Notes: generated by a model from the letters alone, not told the origin. A DNA stretch of 7,595 nt from JAWLEV01 sp046538105 (GCA_046538105.1 JBKHJO010000086.1:1-7595), one strand, 5' to 3'. Positions 1 to 5,731 are shown, numbered from the stretch's first letter. Numbers and translations are program-made.

Positions 1-15
1 TAGTATGTTCAAGAG

Positions 16-34
16 AACGTCGGGAAGCGACGTT
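16..34. repeat. Perfect 7-bp inverted repeat just downstream of the leftward promoter
   Basis: AACGTCG (16-22) and CGACGTT (28-34) are exact reverse complements separated by GGAAG. The repeat lies about 10-25 nt after the predicted start of the leftward transcript. A 10-bp palindrome, CCATGCATGG (36-45), sits over the predicted start site itself. Either could be an operator or a 5' leader hairpin. No run of T follows on either strand, so a factor-independent terminator for the oxidoreductase gene is unlikely. Confidence 0.35.
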
Positions 35-49
35 ACCATGCATGGCTTC

Positions 50-77
50 ATTATATCATTCGCGATTCTTGGGTCAA
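50..77 (-). promoter_or_regulatory. Strong sigma70-type promoter firing leftward out of the window
   Basis: Read on the minus strand there is a TTGACC -35 box (72-77), a 16-nt spacer and a perfect TATAAT -10 box (50-55). Transcription would start near position 43 and run off the left edge. The -35 begins only about 26 nt after the stop codon of the oxidoreductase gene at 103, so this is a separate initiation point for a gene outside the window. The match to consensus is seen directly; activity is inferred. Confidence 0.6.
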
Positions 78-102
78 TCGAGCGTCAGATGTGTCCGATG
101 TT

Positions 103-1230
103 TCAAAGTGGCAGCTCGATCCAACGGCGAGAAGAGGTGGCCTCGCGAGTGGCCTCCAATATCTCCTGTACTTTCATCCCCTCGTAAAAGCCCGGAGAAA
201 AATCAAAGGGGCCTTTGTCCCTATAGGCGTCCAGGTAATCCATCAGCACTGTACGACGTTTCCCCTCTTGGTTGTCCACAATGCCCTGAAGACGTTCGGG
301 AACGAGGATGGTGGTATAGGGACGATCTCTCGTTCCGCCTTCCCGGAGTATCGCGTACTCGTCCAGTATCTTTGGGGGAAGGTGCACCTGGAGTTCGTAG
401 GGGTGCTGTTGGTCGTACATGAGGCCGCCATCGCTGCCATAGATCTCGATCCGCTGATCGAAACCTCGTCCCGTAAAGGTATAACTTCCGCATACATATC
501 CCATGGCCCCGTTGGAATAGTTGAGTAGCAGCATCCCCTGATCCTCTGTGGTGACGGCCATCGTCTCGCCCGTCTGGGGAGATATGCGCTTGGGGACAAA
601 GGTACGCATGTTCGCGGCGACGGACTCGATGTCACATTCCAGCCACCAGAGTACCATATCGAGAATGTGGGATCCCATGTCGCCCAGGCCTCCAAACTCG
701 GCACGCGATTTGTCGTTGCGCCACGTCCATGGGCGCTTGACGTACTCGGTACCGCCTGCCGCATAGACGGCCGCCACATAGTATATGTCCCCCAACGCAC
801 TGCTGCTCACGATCTCGTTTGCCAGTTGTGCGGCAGGTGTCCTACGATGGCTGAAATTGACGCCGGTTTTGATGCCTCTGTCCTGCGCCGTCTGGTACAT
901 TTTCCTGGCCTGTGCATGGGTCAGGGCCAGGGGTTTTTCACAGAAGACGTCGATGCCCTGCCGCATGGCCTCCATGGCGATGGGATAGTGCATGTCGTTC
1001 GTGGTGCAGATGCTCACTATGTCCAACTCCTCTTTGCGCAGCATGGTGTGGCAATCGCGATAGCAGTTTTCGATCTCGTATCGCTCCCGTACCCCTTCGA
1101 GCGCCGCCTCGCTTATATCACAGGCGGTGACGATTTCCACATTTTCACATCGCTGATAACTGGGAATATGATAGTTTCTGGCGATACCTCCCACGCCGAC
1201 GATACCAACTCGAACCTGCTTCCTTTTCAT
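103..1230 (-). CDS. Gfo/Idh/MocA-family NAD(P)-dependent oxidoreductase
   Basis: A 375-residue cytoplasmic dehydrogenase-like protein. Members of this family oxidise or reduce sugars, inositols and related polyols with NAD(P); the substrate here cannot be told from sequence. An N-terminal Rossmann fold starts at residue 5, with the nucleotide-binding loop GVGGIA at 12-17 and an acidic residue (D38 in TACDIS) after the second strand. The family EKP motif is at 98-100, with K99 as the likely catalytic lysine. The C-terminal alpha/beta domain carries the GGLGDMGSHILD signature (180-191), with D184 and H188 near the active site. Length is typical. The frame stays open upstream to 1455, but the ATG at 1230 is chosen because it is preceded by GGGAGAG about 7 nt away and because the Rossmann strand begins at once. 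It is transcribed away from the L,D-transpeptidase gene and shows no functional link to the pyr genes. Confidence 0.9.
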   Translation of the reverse strand: MKRKQVRVGIVGVGGIARNYHIPSYQRCENVEIVTACDISEAALEGVRERYEIENCYRDCHTMLRKEELDIVSICTTNDMHYPIAMEAMRQGIDVFCEKPLALTHAQARKMYQTAQDRGIKTGVNFSHRRTPAAQLANEIVSSSALGDIYYVAAVYAAGGTEYVKRPWTWRNDKSRAEFGGLGDMGSHILDMVLWWLECDIESVAANMRTFVPKRISPQTGETMAVTTEDQGMLLLNYSNGAMGYVCGSYTFTGRGFDQRIEIYGSDGGLMYDQQHPYELQVHLPPKILDEYAILREGGTRDRPYTTILVPERLQGIVDNQEGKRRTVLMDYLDAYRDKGPFDFSPGFYEGMKVQEILEATREATSSRRWIELPL

Positions 1231-1285
1231 CCCCGTTCTCTCCCTTTTCCCCCATCTAGATCTTGGAATATGCGCGTCTCGCTCT

Positions 1286-1313
1286 ATTCTAAAGCAGCGG
1301 TGACGCACGTCAA
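1286..1313 (-). promoter_or_regulatory. Promoter for the oxidoreductase gene
   Basis: On the minus strand, TTGACG (1308-1313), a 16-nt spacer and TAGAAT (1286-1291) form a good sigma70-type promoter. The predicted start lies near 1279, leaving an untranslated leader of about 50 nt before the ATG at 1230. The -35 box sits at the centre of the AGCAGNNGTGAC dyad (1293-1329), so a protein bound there would be expected to block it. Confidence 0.55.
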
Positions 1314-1329
1314 GGTTGTCACATCTGCT
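1293..1329. promoter_or_regulatory. Interrupted dyad, candidate operator between divergent promoters
   Basis: Two 12-bp half-sites face each other: AGCAGCGGTGAC (1293-1304) and, read on the opposite strand, AGCAGATGTGAC (1318-1329). Ten of 12 positions agree, with the two mismatches adjacent in the middle (CG versus AT). A 13-nt spacer gives about 25 bp centre to centre, or more than two helical turns. The dyad centre (1311) falls in the -35 box of the leftward promoter, and its right edge stops 7 nt before the -35 of the rightward promoter. This fits a dimeric or tetrameric regulator repressing the oxidoreductase gene and possibly affecting the divergent gene. No regulator gene is visible here. 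Confidence 0.45.
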
Positions 1330-1336
1330 CTTCCGC

Positions 1337-1365
1337 TTGCGCACCGGGGGGCCGCGTGCTATACT
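1337..1365 (+). promoter_or_regulatory. Extended -10 promoter upstream of the L,D-transpeptidase gene
   Basis: TTGCGC (1337-1342, a weak 3/6 match), a 17-nt spacer and TATACT (1360-1365), preceded by TG at 1357-1358, make an extended -10 promoter. Transcription would start near 1372, leaving a leader of about 90 nt. It is the best rightward promoter seen upstream of the transpeptidase and pyr genes, so it may also feed the pyr operon; no convincing separate promoter was found just before pyrC. Confidence 0.5.
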
Positions 1366-1447
1366 TGCATCCAACATAGGGGGCTCGAGCGGTAAGAGAA
1401 ATGAAGGTGCGAGGGCGAGGTCGTCCGTGAACGGGATGCGAGGGTAT

Positions 1448-1465
1448 ATGGTCAAGCGCCTATGA
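1448..1465 (+). promoter_or_regulatory. Five-codon mini-ORF overlapping the transpeptidase start
   Basis: ATG at 1448 encodes MVKRL and stops at the TGA of an ATGA overlap with the transpeptidase start codon (1462). GAGGG (1440-1444) lies 3 nt before the mini-ORF start, whereas the 12 nt directly before 1462 contain no Shine-Dalgarno sequence. Translational coupling through the mini-ORF is therefore possible. It could equally be chance, and five codons carry no evolutionary signal by themselves. Confidence 0.2.
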
Positions 1466-2184
1466 GATCACAAAATCCGTTGTACCATGGGTTGATGCTT
1501 GTGATGATAGGCTTCGTTCTCGTCGGTTCGCTGATTCTCGTTTTTTTGATGGGTAGCCAGTCACATGCCGATTCTCTCAGGATTTCTTTGGGTGTGGTCA
1601 CACAGACGCCGACGCTGACCTGTACGCCGACGATCACGCCCTCTCCTACCGCCTCGTCGACTCCCTCGCCGACGGCGACGAACACGTCATCTCCCACCCC
1701 CTCGCCAACCCGGACGGCTACACCCTCCCCGACGCCCACGCCGTCGTGGGTGACGGAACGTTACCTCCCGCTTCCTGTGGAGGAAAAGTGGATAGAGGTG
1801 GATCTTTCGGAGCAGTTGCTCAGGGCATATGAAGGAACGACGGTGTGCTATACCGCCACCGTCAGTACTGGCAAGGCGCATACGCCAACCGTGGTGGGCA
1901 AGTTTCGCATCAAGACAAAATATGAAAAACAGCTCATGAGAGGACCTGGCTACTATTTACCAGATGTCCCCTATGTGATGTTTTTTTATGGGCAATATGC
2001 TCTTCATGGAGCGTATTGGCATGATGATTGGGGGACGCCAACCAGCCGGGGATGCATTAATTTGAAGGAAGAAGATGCCAAATGGCTTTATGAATGGGCA
2101 GATCCCCAGGTTCCCGAAGGAGCCAGGTCCGTACAGGCCAGATACGACGAGCCGGGAACGTGGGTGCTTATCCATAAAGGATGA
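1462..2184 (+). CDS. Membrane-anchored L,D-transpeptidase (YkuD domain)
   Basis: A 240-residue cell-envelope enzyme. YkuD-family proteins form 3-3 peptidoglycan cross-links or attach proteins to the stem peptide, using a catalytic cysteine. An uncleaved-looking N-terminal membrane helix spans residues 11-30. A Thr/Pro/Ser-rich, probably disordered spacer runs from about 48 to 95. The YkuD domain follows from about 108 to 238. The catalytic signature is visible: H182-G183 (in YALHGAY), then S195-R196-G197-C198-I199-N200, with C198 the nucleophile and H182 the partner. SRGC in place of SHGC is a common variant. No LysM or other peptidoglycan-binding domain is present; the spacer probably projects the catalytic domain from the membrane into the wall. 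The start at 1462 is the first ATG after an in-frame stop at 1402, and it places the hydrophobic helix correctly. pyrC begins 51 nt downstream on the same strand. Confidence 0.92.
   Translation: MRSQNPLYHGLMLVMIGFVLVGSLILVFLMGSQSHADSLRISLGVVTQTPTLTCTPTITPSPTASSTPSPTATNTSSPTPSPTRTATPSPTPTPSWVTERYLPLPVEEKWIEVDLSEQLLRAYEGTTVCYTATVSTGKAHTPTVVGKFRIKTKYEKQLMRGPGYYLPDVPYVMFFYGQYALHGAYWHDDWGTPTSRGCINLKEEDAKWLYEWADPQVPEGARSVQARYDEPGTWVLIHKG
1606..1746 (+). repeat. Degenerate Thr/Pro/Ser-coding repeat (spacer of the transpeptidase)
   Basis: The DNA encoding residues about 49-95 is built from irregular repeats of codons for TPT, SPT and TPSP (for example CCGACG, TCTCCCACC and TCGCCGACG units). It gives a low-complexity linker with alternating Thr/Ser and Pro. 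Such linkers are frequent in exported proteins of Chloroflexota and some other phyla. Repeat number is likely to vary between strains through slippage; this is inferred. Confidence 0.7.
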
Positions 2185-2186
2185 TG

Positions 2187-2220
2187 AAGGAGCAAGTATA
2201 TGCATCATACATATATCTGA
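2187..2220 (+). promoter_or_regulatory. Six-codon leader ORF and hairpin before pyrC
   Basis: AAGGAG (2187-2192), 7 nt and an ATG at 2200 make a near-ideal initiation site. It opens a six-codon frame (MHHTYI) ending at TGA 2218-2220, immediately before the GGGGAG of pyrC and in the same frame as pyrC. TATATG (2197-2202), which contains that ATG, can pair with CATATA (2210-2215) across a 7-nt loop, hiding the leader start. This could be a translational-coupling or attenuation leader; no terminator stem or U run is visible. Function is inferred and uncertain. Confidence 0.3.
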
Positions 2221-2226
2221 GGGGAG
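2221..2226 (+). promoter_or_regulatory. Ribosome binding site of pyrC
   Basis: GGGGAG lies 9 nt before the ATG at 2236. A TGA in the pyrC frame at 2218-2220 sits directly before it, so pyrC cannot start further upstream. This fixes the unusually short N-terminus of the protein. Confidence 0.65.
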
Positions 2227-2235
2227 CGAGACGTT

Positions 2236-3300
2236 ATGGGTAAGTTATGCCTGCCCGGTGTTGTGGATGCTCATGTTCATCTGCGCGAGCCGGGAGCCGT
2301 TCACAAAGAAGGTATACTTTCGGGAACAACGGCCGCTCTGGCGGGCGGAGTGGTCGCCGTGCTGGATATGCCAAACAATTCACCTCCCATTGTGGACAGG
2401 CGAACCCTTGATCGGAAGAAAAGGTTGTTCGAAGATCAAGCCGTCAGCGACTATGGGCTCTTTCTCGGCTATGATGGCGGCGATGTGAAGACATTGGAAG
2501 ATCTTGCCGACGAGGTAGTGGGGCTCAAACTGTATCTTGATGAGACATTTGGGGATATGACGACCTCGGTGCCAGAGTCCCTCGACAAGGTCTTTGAAGC
2601 CTGGCCCGGTCCGGGTCCCATCGCCGTTCATGCGGAGAGCGATTCCATCCCGGTGGCTCTCGATCTTGCCGAGCGCCATGGTCAACGTCTTCACGTGTGT
2701 CACGTACCGCATCCCAATGATCTATTGGTCATCGACGCGGCGCGGCAACGGGGGGTAGGTGTTACCTGTGAGGTGACACCCCATCATCTATTTCTTTCCC
2801 GGGAAAGCACAGAGGGACTGGGCGCCTTTGGGTATATGAAACCGCCCCTTGTCGACAGTGCGGATGTGGATCTCTTTTGGAAGCGATTGGATATGGTGAA
2901 TATCGTGGCCTCCGATCATGCGCCGCACACACGGGAGGAAAAGAACTCTTCCAATCCTCCACCTGGCGTACCCGGACTGGAGACCCTCCTTCCCCTGCTC
3001 CTCCGTGCCGTGGACGAGGAGCGGCTGACTTTCGATCGGCTTGAGGAGATGATATATCATAATCCCCTGACGATATATGGGCGGTGTGAGCCAGAGGATA
3101 CAGAGATCGAGGTTATCCTGGAGGGAGCGTACCGCTTATCTGAAAGGAGTTATCGGACGCGTTGTGATTGGAGCCCATTCGTGGGGCAGTGGGCGTTAGG
3201 TCGCATCGAAAAGGTCCGTTTGCGTGGGGAGACTGTGTGGGAAGAAGGTGAATTGATGGCATCACCTGGATATGGTCGGCCACTGAAATGCTGTGATTGA
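2236..3300 (+). CDS. pyrC: Dihydroorotase, CAD-like short type
   Basis: A 354-residue zinc amidohydrolase that reversibly cyclises N-carbamoyl-L-aspartate to L-dihydroorotate, step 3 of UMP synthesis. Metal and substrate residues are visible: H13 and H15 in the HVHLREPG motif, R17, N47 in MPN, the carbamylatable K98 in GLKLYLDETF, H132 (AVHAE), H156 (VCHV), and D227 with H231 in SDHAPH. Common bacterial type I enzymes have 45-50 residues before the HVH motif, forming part of a beta-sandwich domain. Here HVH begins at residue 13, and an in-frame stop just upstream rules out a longer start. The sequence closely resembles the DHO domain of animal CAD, including the flexible-loop T104-F105 six residues after K98, the PGLETLLPLLL stretch (246-256) and the C-terminal PGYGR. 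It is not the E. coli type II enzyme. It is followed 27 nt later by an equally CAD-like ATCase gene. Confidence 0.95.
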   Translation: MGKLCLPGVVDAHVHLREPGAVHKEGILSGTTAALAGGVVAVLDMPNNSPPIVDRRTLDRKKRLFEDQAVSDYGLFLGYDGGDVKTLEDLADEVVGLKLYLDETFGDMTTSVPESLDKVFEAWPGPGPIAVHAESDSIPVALDLAERHGQRLHVCHVPHPNDLLVIDAARQRGVGVTCEVTPHHLFLSRESTEGLGAFGYMKPPLVDSADVDLFWKRLDMVNIVASDHAPHTREEKNSSNPPPGVPGLETLLPLLLRAVDEERLTFDRLEEMIYHNPLTIYGRCEPEDTEIEVILEGAYRLSERSYRTRCDWSPFVGQWALGRIEKVRLRGETVWEEGELMASPGYGRPLKCCD

Positions 3301-3313
3301 GCGGACTTGACCT

Positions 3314-3331
3314 ATGGAAAGGAGAGTATGA
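3314..3331 (+). promoter_or_regulatory. pyrB start region: Shine-Dalgarno and overlapping mini-ORF
   Basis: AAAGGAG (3318-3324) lies 3 nt before the chosen pyrB ATG (3328), closer than usual. The same bases are inside a five-codon frame, ATG 3314 (MERRV), whose TGA overlaps the pyrB start as ATGA. A TTG at 3307, in frame with pyrB, is an alternative start adding seven residues (MTYGKES), with only a weak upstream GAGCGGA. The mini-ORF may be chance, but the arrangement resembles the one before the transpeptidase gene. Confidence 0.25.
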
Positions 3332-4311
3332 CATCTACGGATGATAGGGAGCGAAAAGTTGTTGGACTGACGCCAGATCGGCGCAGCAGCTTTTATGGAC
3401 GGGATATCGTCTCTGTCGAGCAATTCTCTCGCGAGGATCTTTCGTACATTTTCGATGCAGCGGACGAGATGCGGGGAATCGTCAAGAGGGTGGGAGCCAC
3501 AGACTTGCTCAAGGGATACGTTTTGGCGAACCTTTTCTATGAGCCAAGTACCCGTACGTCATCTTCTTTCATCGCTGCCATGCAGCGGCTCGGGGGGGCG
3601 GTCATCCCCATCCATGGTGTGCAGTATTCGTCTGTAAGCAAAGGAGAATCCCTTCCCGACACTGTGCGCACACTGGAATGCTATGCGGACGTGATCGTAT
3701 TGCGTCATCCCGAGGTGGGAGCGTCGGAGATCGCCGCCACCTATTGCCGCAAACCCGTCATCAGCGCTGGTGATGGCGTTGGTGAGCATCCCACCCAAGG
3801 GCTTTTGGATCTGTATACTATTTATACCGAGTTGGAGACCATCGACGGATTGCACGTTGCCATGGTTGGCGATCTCAAGAATGGACGCACGGTGCATTCC
3901 CTGACACGTCTGCTACGCCTCTATGATACCGAGCTCTCTTTTGTCTCTCCATCCATTCTGCGTTTGCCGCACGATTTGAAACAGGAACTGATCTCTGCGG
4001 GACATCCTGTCCAGGAGATGGAAAAGGTTGAGGATGTGGTCGATATAGTCGATGTACTGTACGTGACGCGGGTACAAAAGGAGCGTTTTGCCGATCTGAG
4101 GGCGTATGAGGCAGTGAAGGACTATTACGAGATCACGCCAGAGTTGATGAAGGAAGCCAAGGAAGAGATGGCGCTGATGCATCCACTTCCACGGGTAGGG
4201 GAGATTCATTACGATGTGGATGATGATCCTCGTGCTGCCTATTTCCGGCAGATGGAAAATGGATTATATATTCGTATGGCCCTCTTGGGGGCCGTACTGG
4301 GAAAGGCATAG
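3328..4311 (+). CDS. pyrB: Aspartate carbamoyltransferase catalytic chain, CAD-like
   Basis: A 327-residue enzyme that condenses carbamoyl phosphate with L-aspartate, the committed step of pyrimidine synthesis. Functional forms are catalytic trimers. The carbamoyl-phosphate loop FYEPSTRTSSSF is at 70-81 (S74, T75, R76, T77). The swinging-loop S and K donated to the neighbouring subunit are in SSVSKGES (K105). R126-H127-P128, H154-P155-T156-Q157, R187 in GRTVHSL, R248 with Q250 in TRVQKER, and H285-P-L-P-R289 complete the active site. No pyrI regulatory gene is nearby, so the enzyme probably acts without CTP-binding regulatory chains. The sequence matches the ATC domain of animal CAD unusually well, down to SAGDGVGEHPTQ (146-157) and DPRAAYFRQMENGLYIRMAL (300-319). 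About 22 residues precede the conserved FYGRDI start, like a remnant linker. The ATG at 3328 is preferred over TTG 3307. Confidence 0.95.
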   Translation: MTSTDDRERKVVGLTPDRRSSFYGRDIVSVEQFSREDLSYIFDAADEMRGIVKRVGATDLLKGYVLANLFYEPSTRTSSSFIAAMQRLGGAVIPIHGVQYSSVSKGESLPDTVRTLECYADVIVLRHPEVGASEIAATYCRKPVISAGDGVGEHPTQGLLDLYTIYTELETIDGLHVAMVGDLKNGRTVHSLTRLLRLYDTELSFVSPSILRLPHDLKQELISAGHPVQEMEKVEDVVDIVDVLYVTRVQKERFADLRAYEAVKDYYEITPELMKEAKEEMALMHPLPRVGEIHYDVDDDPRAAYFRQMENGLYIRMALLGAVLGKA

Positions 4312-4314
4312 GGC

Positions 4315-5724
4315 GTGGATTTCTGGGAAAAGTTGAAAGAGAGCATTCGTCGACGGGACAGTCTACTTTGTGTGGGGCTTGATCCGCGGCCGGAGATGAT
4401 TCCTTCCCGTTTCGGTTCTGTGGTCGATTTTAACAGGGCTATCATCGATGCCACGGCCGATCTTGCCTGTGTCTACAAGCCCAATATCGCTTTCTATGAG
4501 GCCCTCGGTGAGGAGGGAATGCGGGCGCTGCGGGGTACGCTGACCTATATACCCGACGACGTCCCTGTCCTGCTCGACGCGAAACGGAATGACATTGGCT
4601 CCACTGCTACGGCGTATGCCAAGGCCTGCTACGAGGTGTTGGGGGTGGATGCCGTGACGGTTACCCCATACCTCGGATCCGATGGAGTGACGCCTTTTAC
4701 GGCCTATGAGGACAGGGGCGTTTTTCTGCTTTGCAAGACGTCCAATCCTGGGGCGGGAGAGGTGCAAGATTGGGCACAGCAGGGAGAGCCATTATACAGG
4801 CATATCGTTCACCTGGCGAGAGGTTGGGCAGAGGGACGGGAGATCGGGCTGGTCATTGGCGCGACCTATCCAGAAGCCATCGCGGATATACGACAGTCCT
4901 TTCCCGAGATGTGGTTTCTTGTTCCTGGTGTGGGAGCCCAAGGCGGCGATGTGGATGCGGTGCTCTCTGCGGGACTGCGTCCAGATGGTGTGGGGTTGGT
5001 AATAAACTCGTCGCGGGGGATCATCTACGCCGATGATCCCCGTGAGGCTGCCAGAGACCTGCGGGACAGGATAAACGAGGCACGATATGGTGTCGCCTCC
5101 GATGTCTCCACGTTCGACATCGAGGGCGCGCGGTTACGGACGTTGGCGCGAGGTCTCTTTGAGGCCGGCTGTGTGCGATTTGGCGACTTTGTTCTCCACT
5201 CTGGTGCCCATTCTCCCGTCTATGTCGATCTCCGACGTCTGGTGGGCCATCCGCGTTTGCTGGTCGAGGTGGCGCAATGTTATGGACGTCTGCTGCACTC
5301 GCTGCGGTTTGATCGGATGGCGGCGATCCCCACGGCGGGCCTGCCCATCGGGACGGCTGTGGCCCTGGAGACGGGATATCCCCTGATCTATCCGCGGCGA
5401 CGCGCCAAATCATACGGCACCCAGCGCCTTGTGGAAGGGGAATACGCTGCTGGGGACCATGTGGTCGTGCTCGACGACCTGATCACCAGCGGAGGTAGCA
5501 AGATGGAGGCCATTGAGCCATTGGAAGCCGAGGATATGGTGGTAAAGGATGTGGTGGTTCTTATCGATAGAGAACAGGGAGGCGCCGAAATACTGGCGGA
5601 ACATGGGTATCATCTCCATGCTCTGTTCACCTTGCGGGAGTTGGTAAAGATGCTGGCACAAGATAATAGGATATCCTTAGATGAGGAGAGGCGCGTTCTC
5701 GACTACCTTGAGGAAGAAGGCTAA
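4315..5724 (+). CDS. pyrFE: Bifunctional OMP decarboxylase / orotate phosphoribosyltransferase (PyrF-PyrE fusion)
   Basis: A 469-residue two-domain protein for the last two steps to UMP: PRPP plus orotate to OMP (C-terminal half), then decarboxylation to UMP (N-terminal half). Residues 1 to about 255 are an OMP decarboxylase of the longer subfamily, with VGLDPRP at 20-26, K55 in CVYKPN, and the catalytic DAKRNDIGST (D88, K90, D93). Then follow PGVGAQGGD (204-212) and the phosphate-binding NSSRGI (231-236). After a linker of about 15 residues the OPRT begins near 270, with the flexible catalytic loop RRRAKSYG (361-368) and the PRPP site VVVLDDLITSGGS (383-395), where D387-D388 are the acidic pair. 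The order is decarboxylase then OPRT, the reverse of animal UMP synthase. The GTG start at 4315 is 3 nt after the pyrB stop, with GGGAAAGG (4299-4306) 8 nt upstream. No stop or frameshift lies at the junction, so the fusion is real at sequence level. Confidence 0.95.
   Translation: MDFWEKLKESIRRRDSLLCVGLDPRPEMIPSRFGSVVDFNRAIIDATADLACVYKPNIAFYEALGEEGMRALRGTLTYIPDDVPVLLDAKRNDIGSTATAYAKACYEVLGVDAVTVTPYLGSDGVTPFTAYEDRGVFLLCKTSNPGAGEVQDWAQQGEPLYRHIVHLARGWAEGREIGLVIGATYPEAIADIRQSFPEMWFLVPGVGAQGGDVDAVLSAGLRPDGVGLVINSSRGIIYADDPREAARDLRDRINEARYGVASDVSTFDIEGARLRTLARGLFEAGCVRFGDFVLHSGAHSPVYVDLRRLVGHPRLLVEVAQCYGRLLHSLRFDRMAAIPTAGLPIGTAVALETGYPLIYPRRRAKSYGTQRLVEGEYAAGDHVVVLDDLITSGGSKMEAIEPLEAEDMVVKDVVVLIDREQGGAEILAEHGYHLHALFTLRELVKMLAQDNRISLDEERRVLDYLEEEG
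5016..5041 (+). repeat. Perfect 10-bp inverted repeat inside pyrFE near the domain junction
   Basis: GGGGATCATC (5016-5025) and GATGATCCCC (5032-5041) are exact reverse complements around the 6-nt loop TACGCC. In the protein this is RGIIYADDP (residues 234-242), at the end of the decarboxylase domain about 15 codons before the linker. In mRNA it would form a stable hairpin. No T run follows, so it is not a factor-independent terminator. It might slow ribosomes at the domain boundary or be a by-product of coding constraint. Confidence 0.5.
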
Positions 5725-5731
5725 AGGGCTC

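Noticed and set aside
667..1395. A 242-codon open frame on the + strand
   Set aside because: It lies mostly antisense to the oxidoreductase gene, its translation has no recognisable domain, and it is a frame shadow.
1401..1430. A nine-codon ORF (MKVRGRGRP) in the transpeptidase leader
   Set aside because: It is short, has only a weak purine stretch upstream, and does not overlap the next gene; nothing separates it from chance.
1231..1455. A 75-codon N-terminal extension of the oxidoreductase, giving 450 residues
   Set aside because: It has no family similarity that I can see, would cover both divergent promoters, and the ATG at 1230 has its own Shine-Dalgarno directly before the Rossmann strand.
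1606..1746. A possible CRISPR array or tandem DNA repeat
   Set aside because: The repetition is irregular, follows codons for Thr, Pro and Ser, and lies within one continuous gene; there are no equal-length spacers.
5681..5731. An upstream ATG start for pyrD inside pyrFE
   Set aside because: It would add 17 basic residues not typical of soluble class 1B enzymes; the 5732 start gives the family length and first strand.
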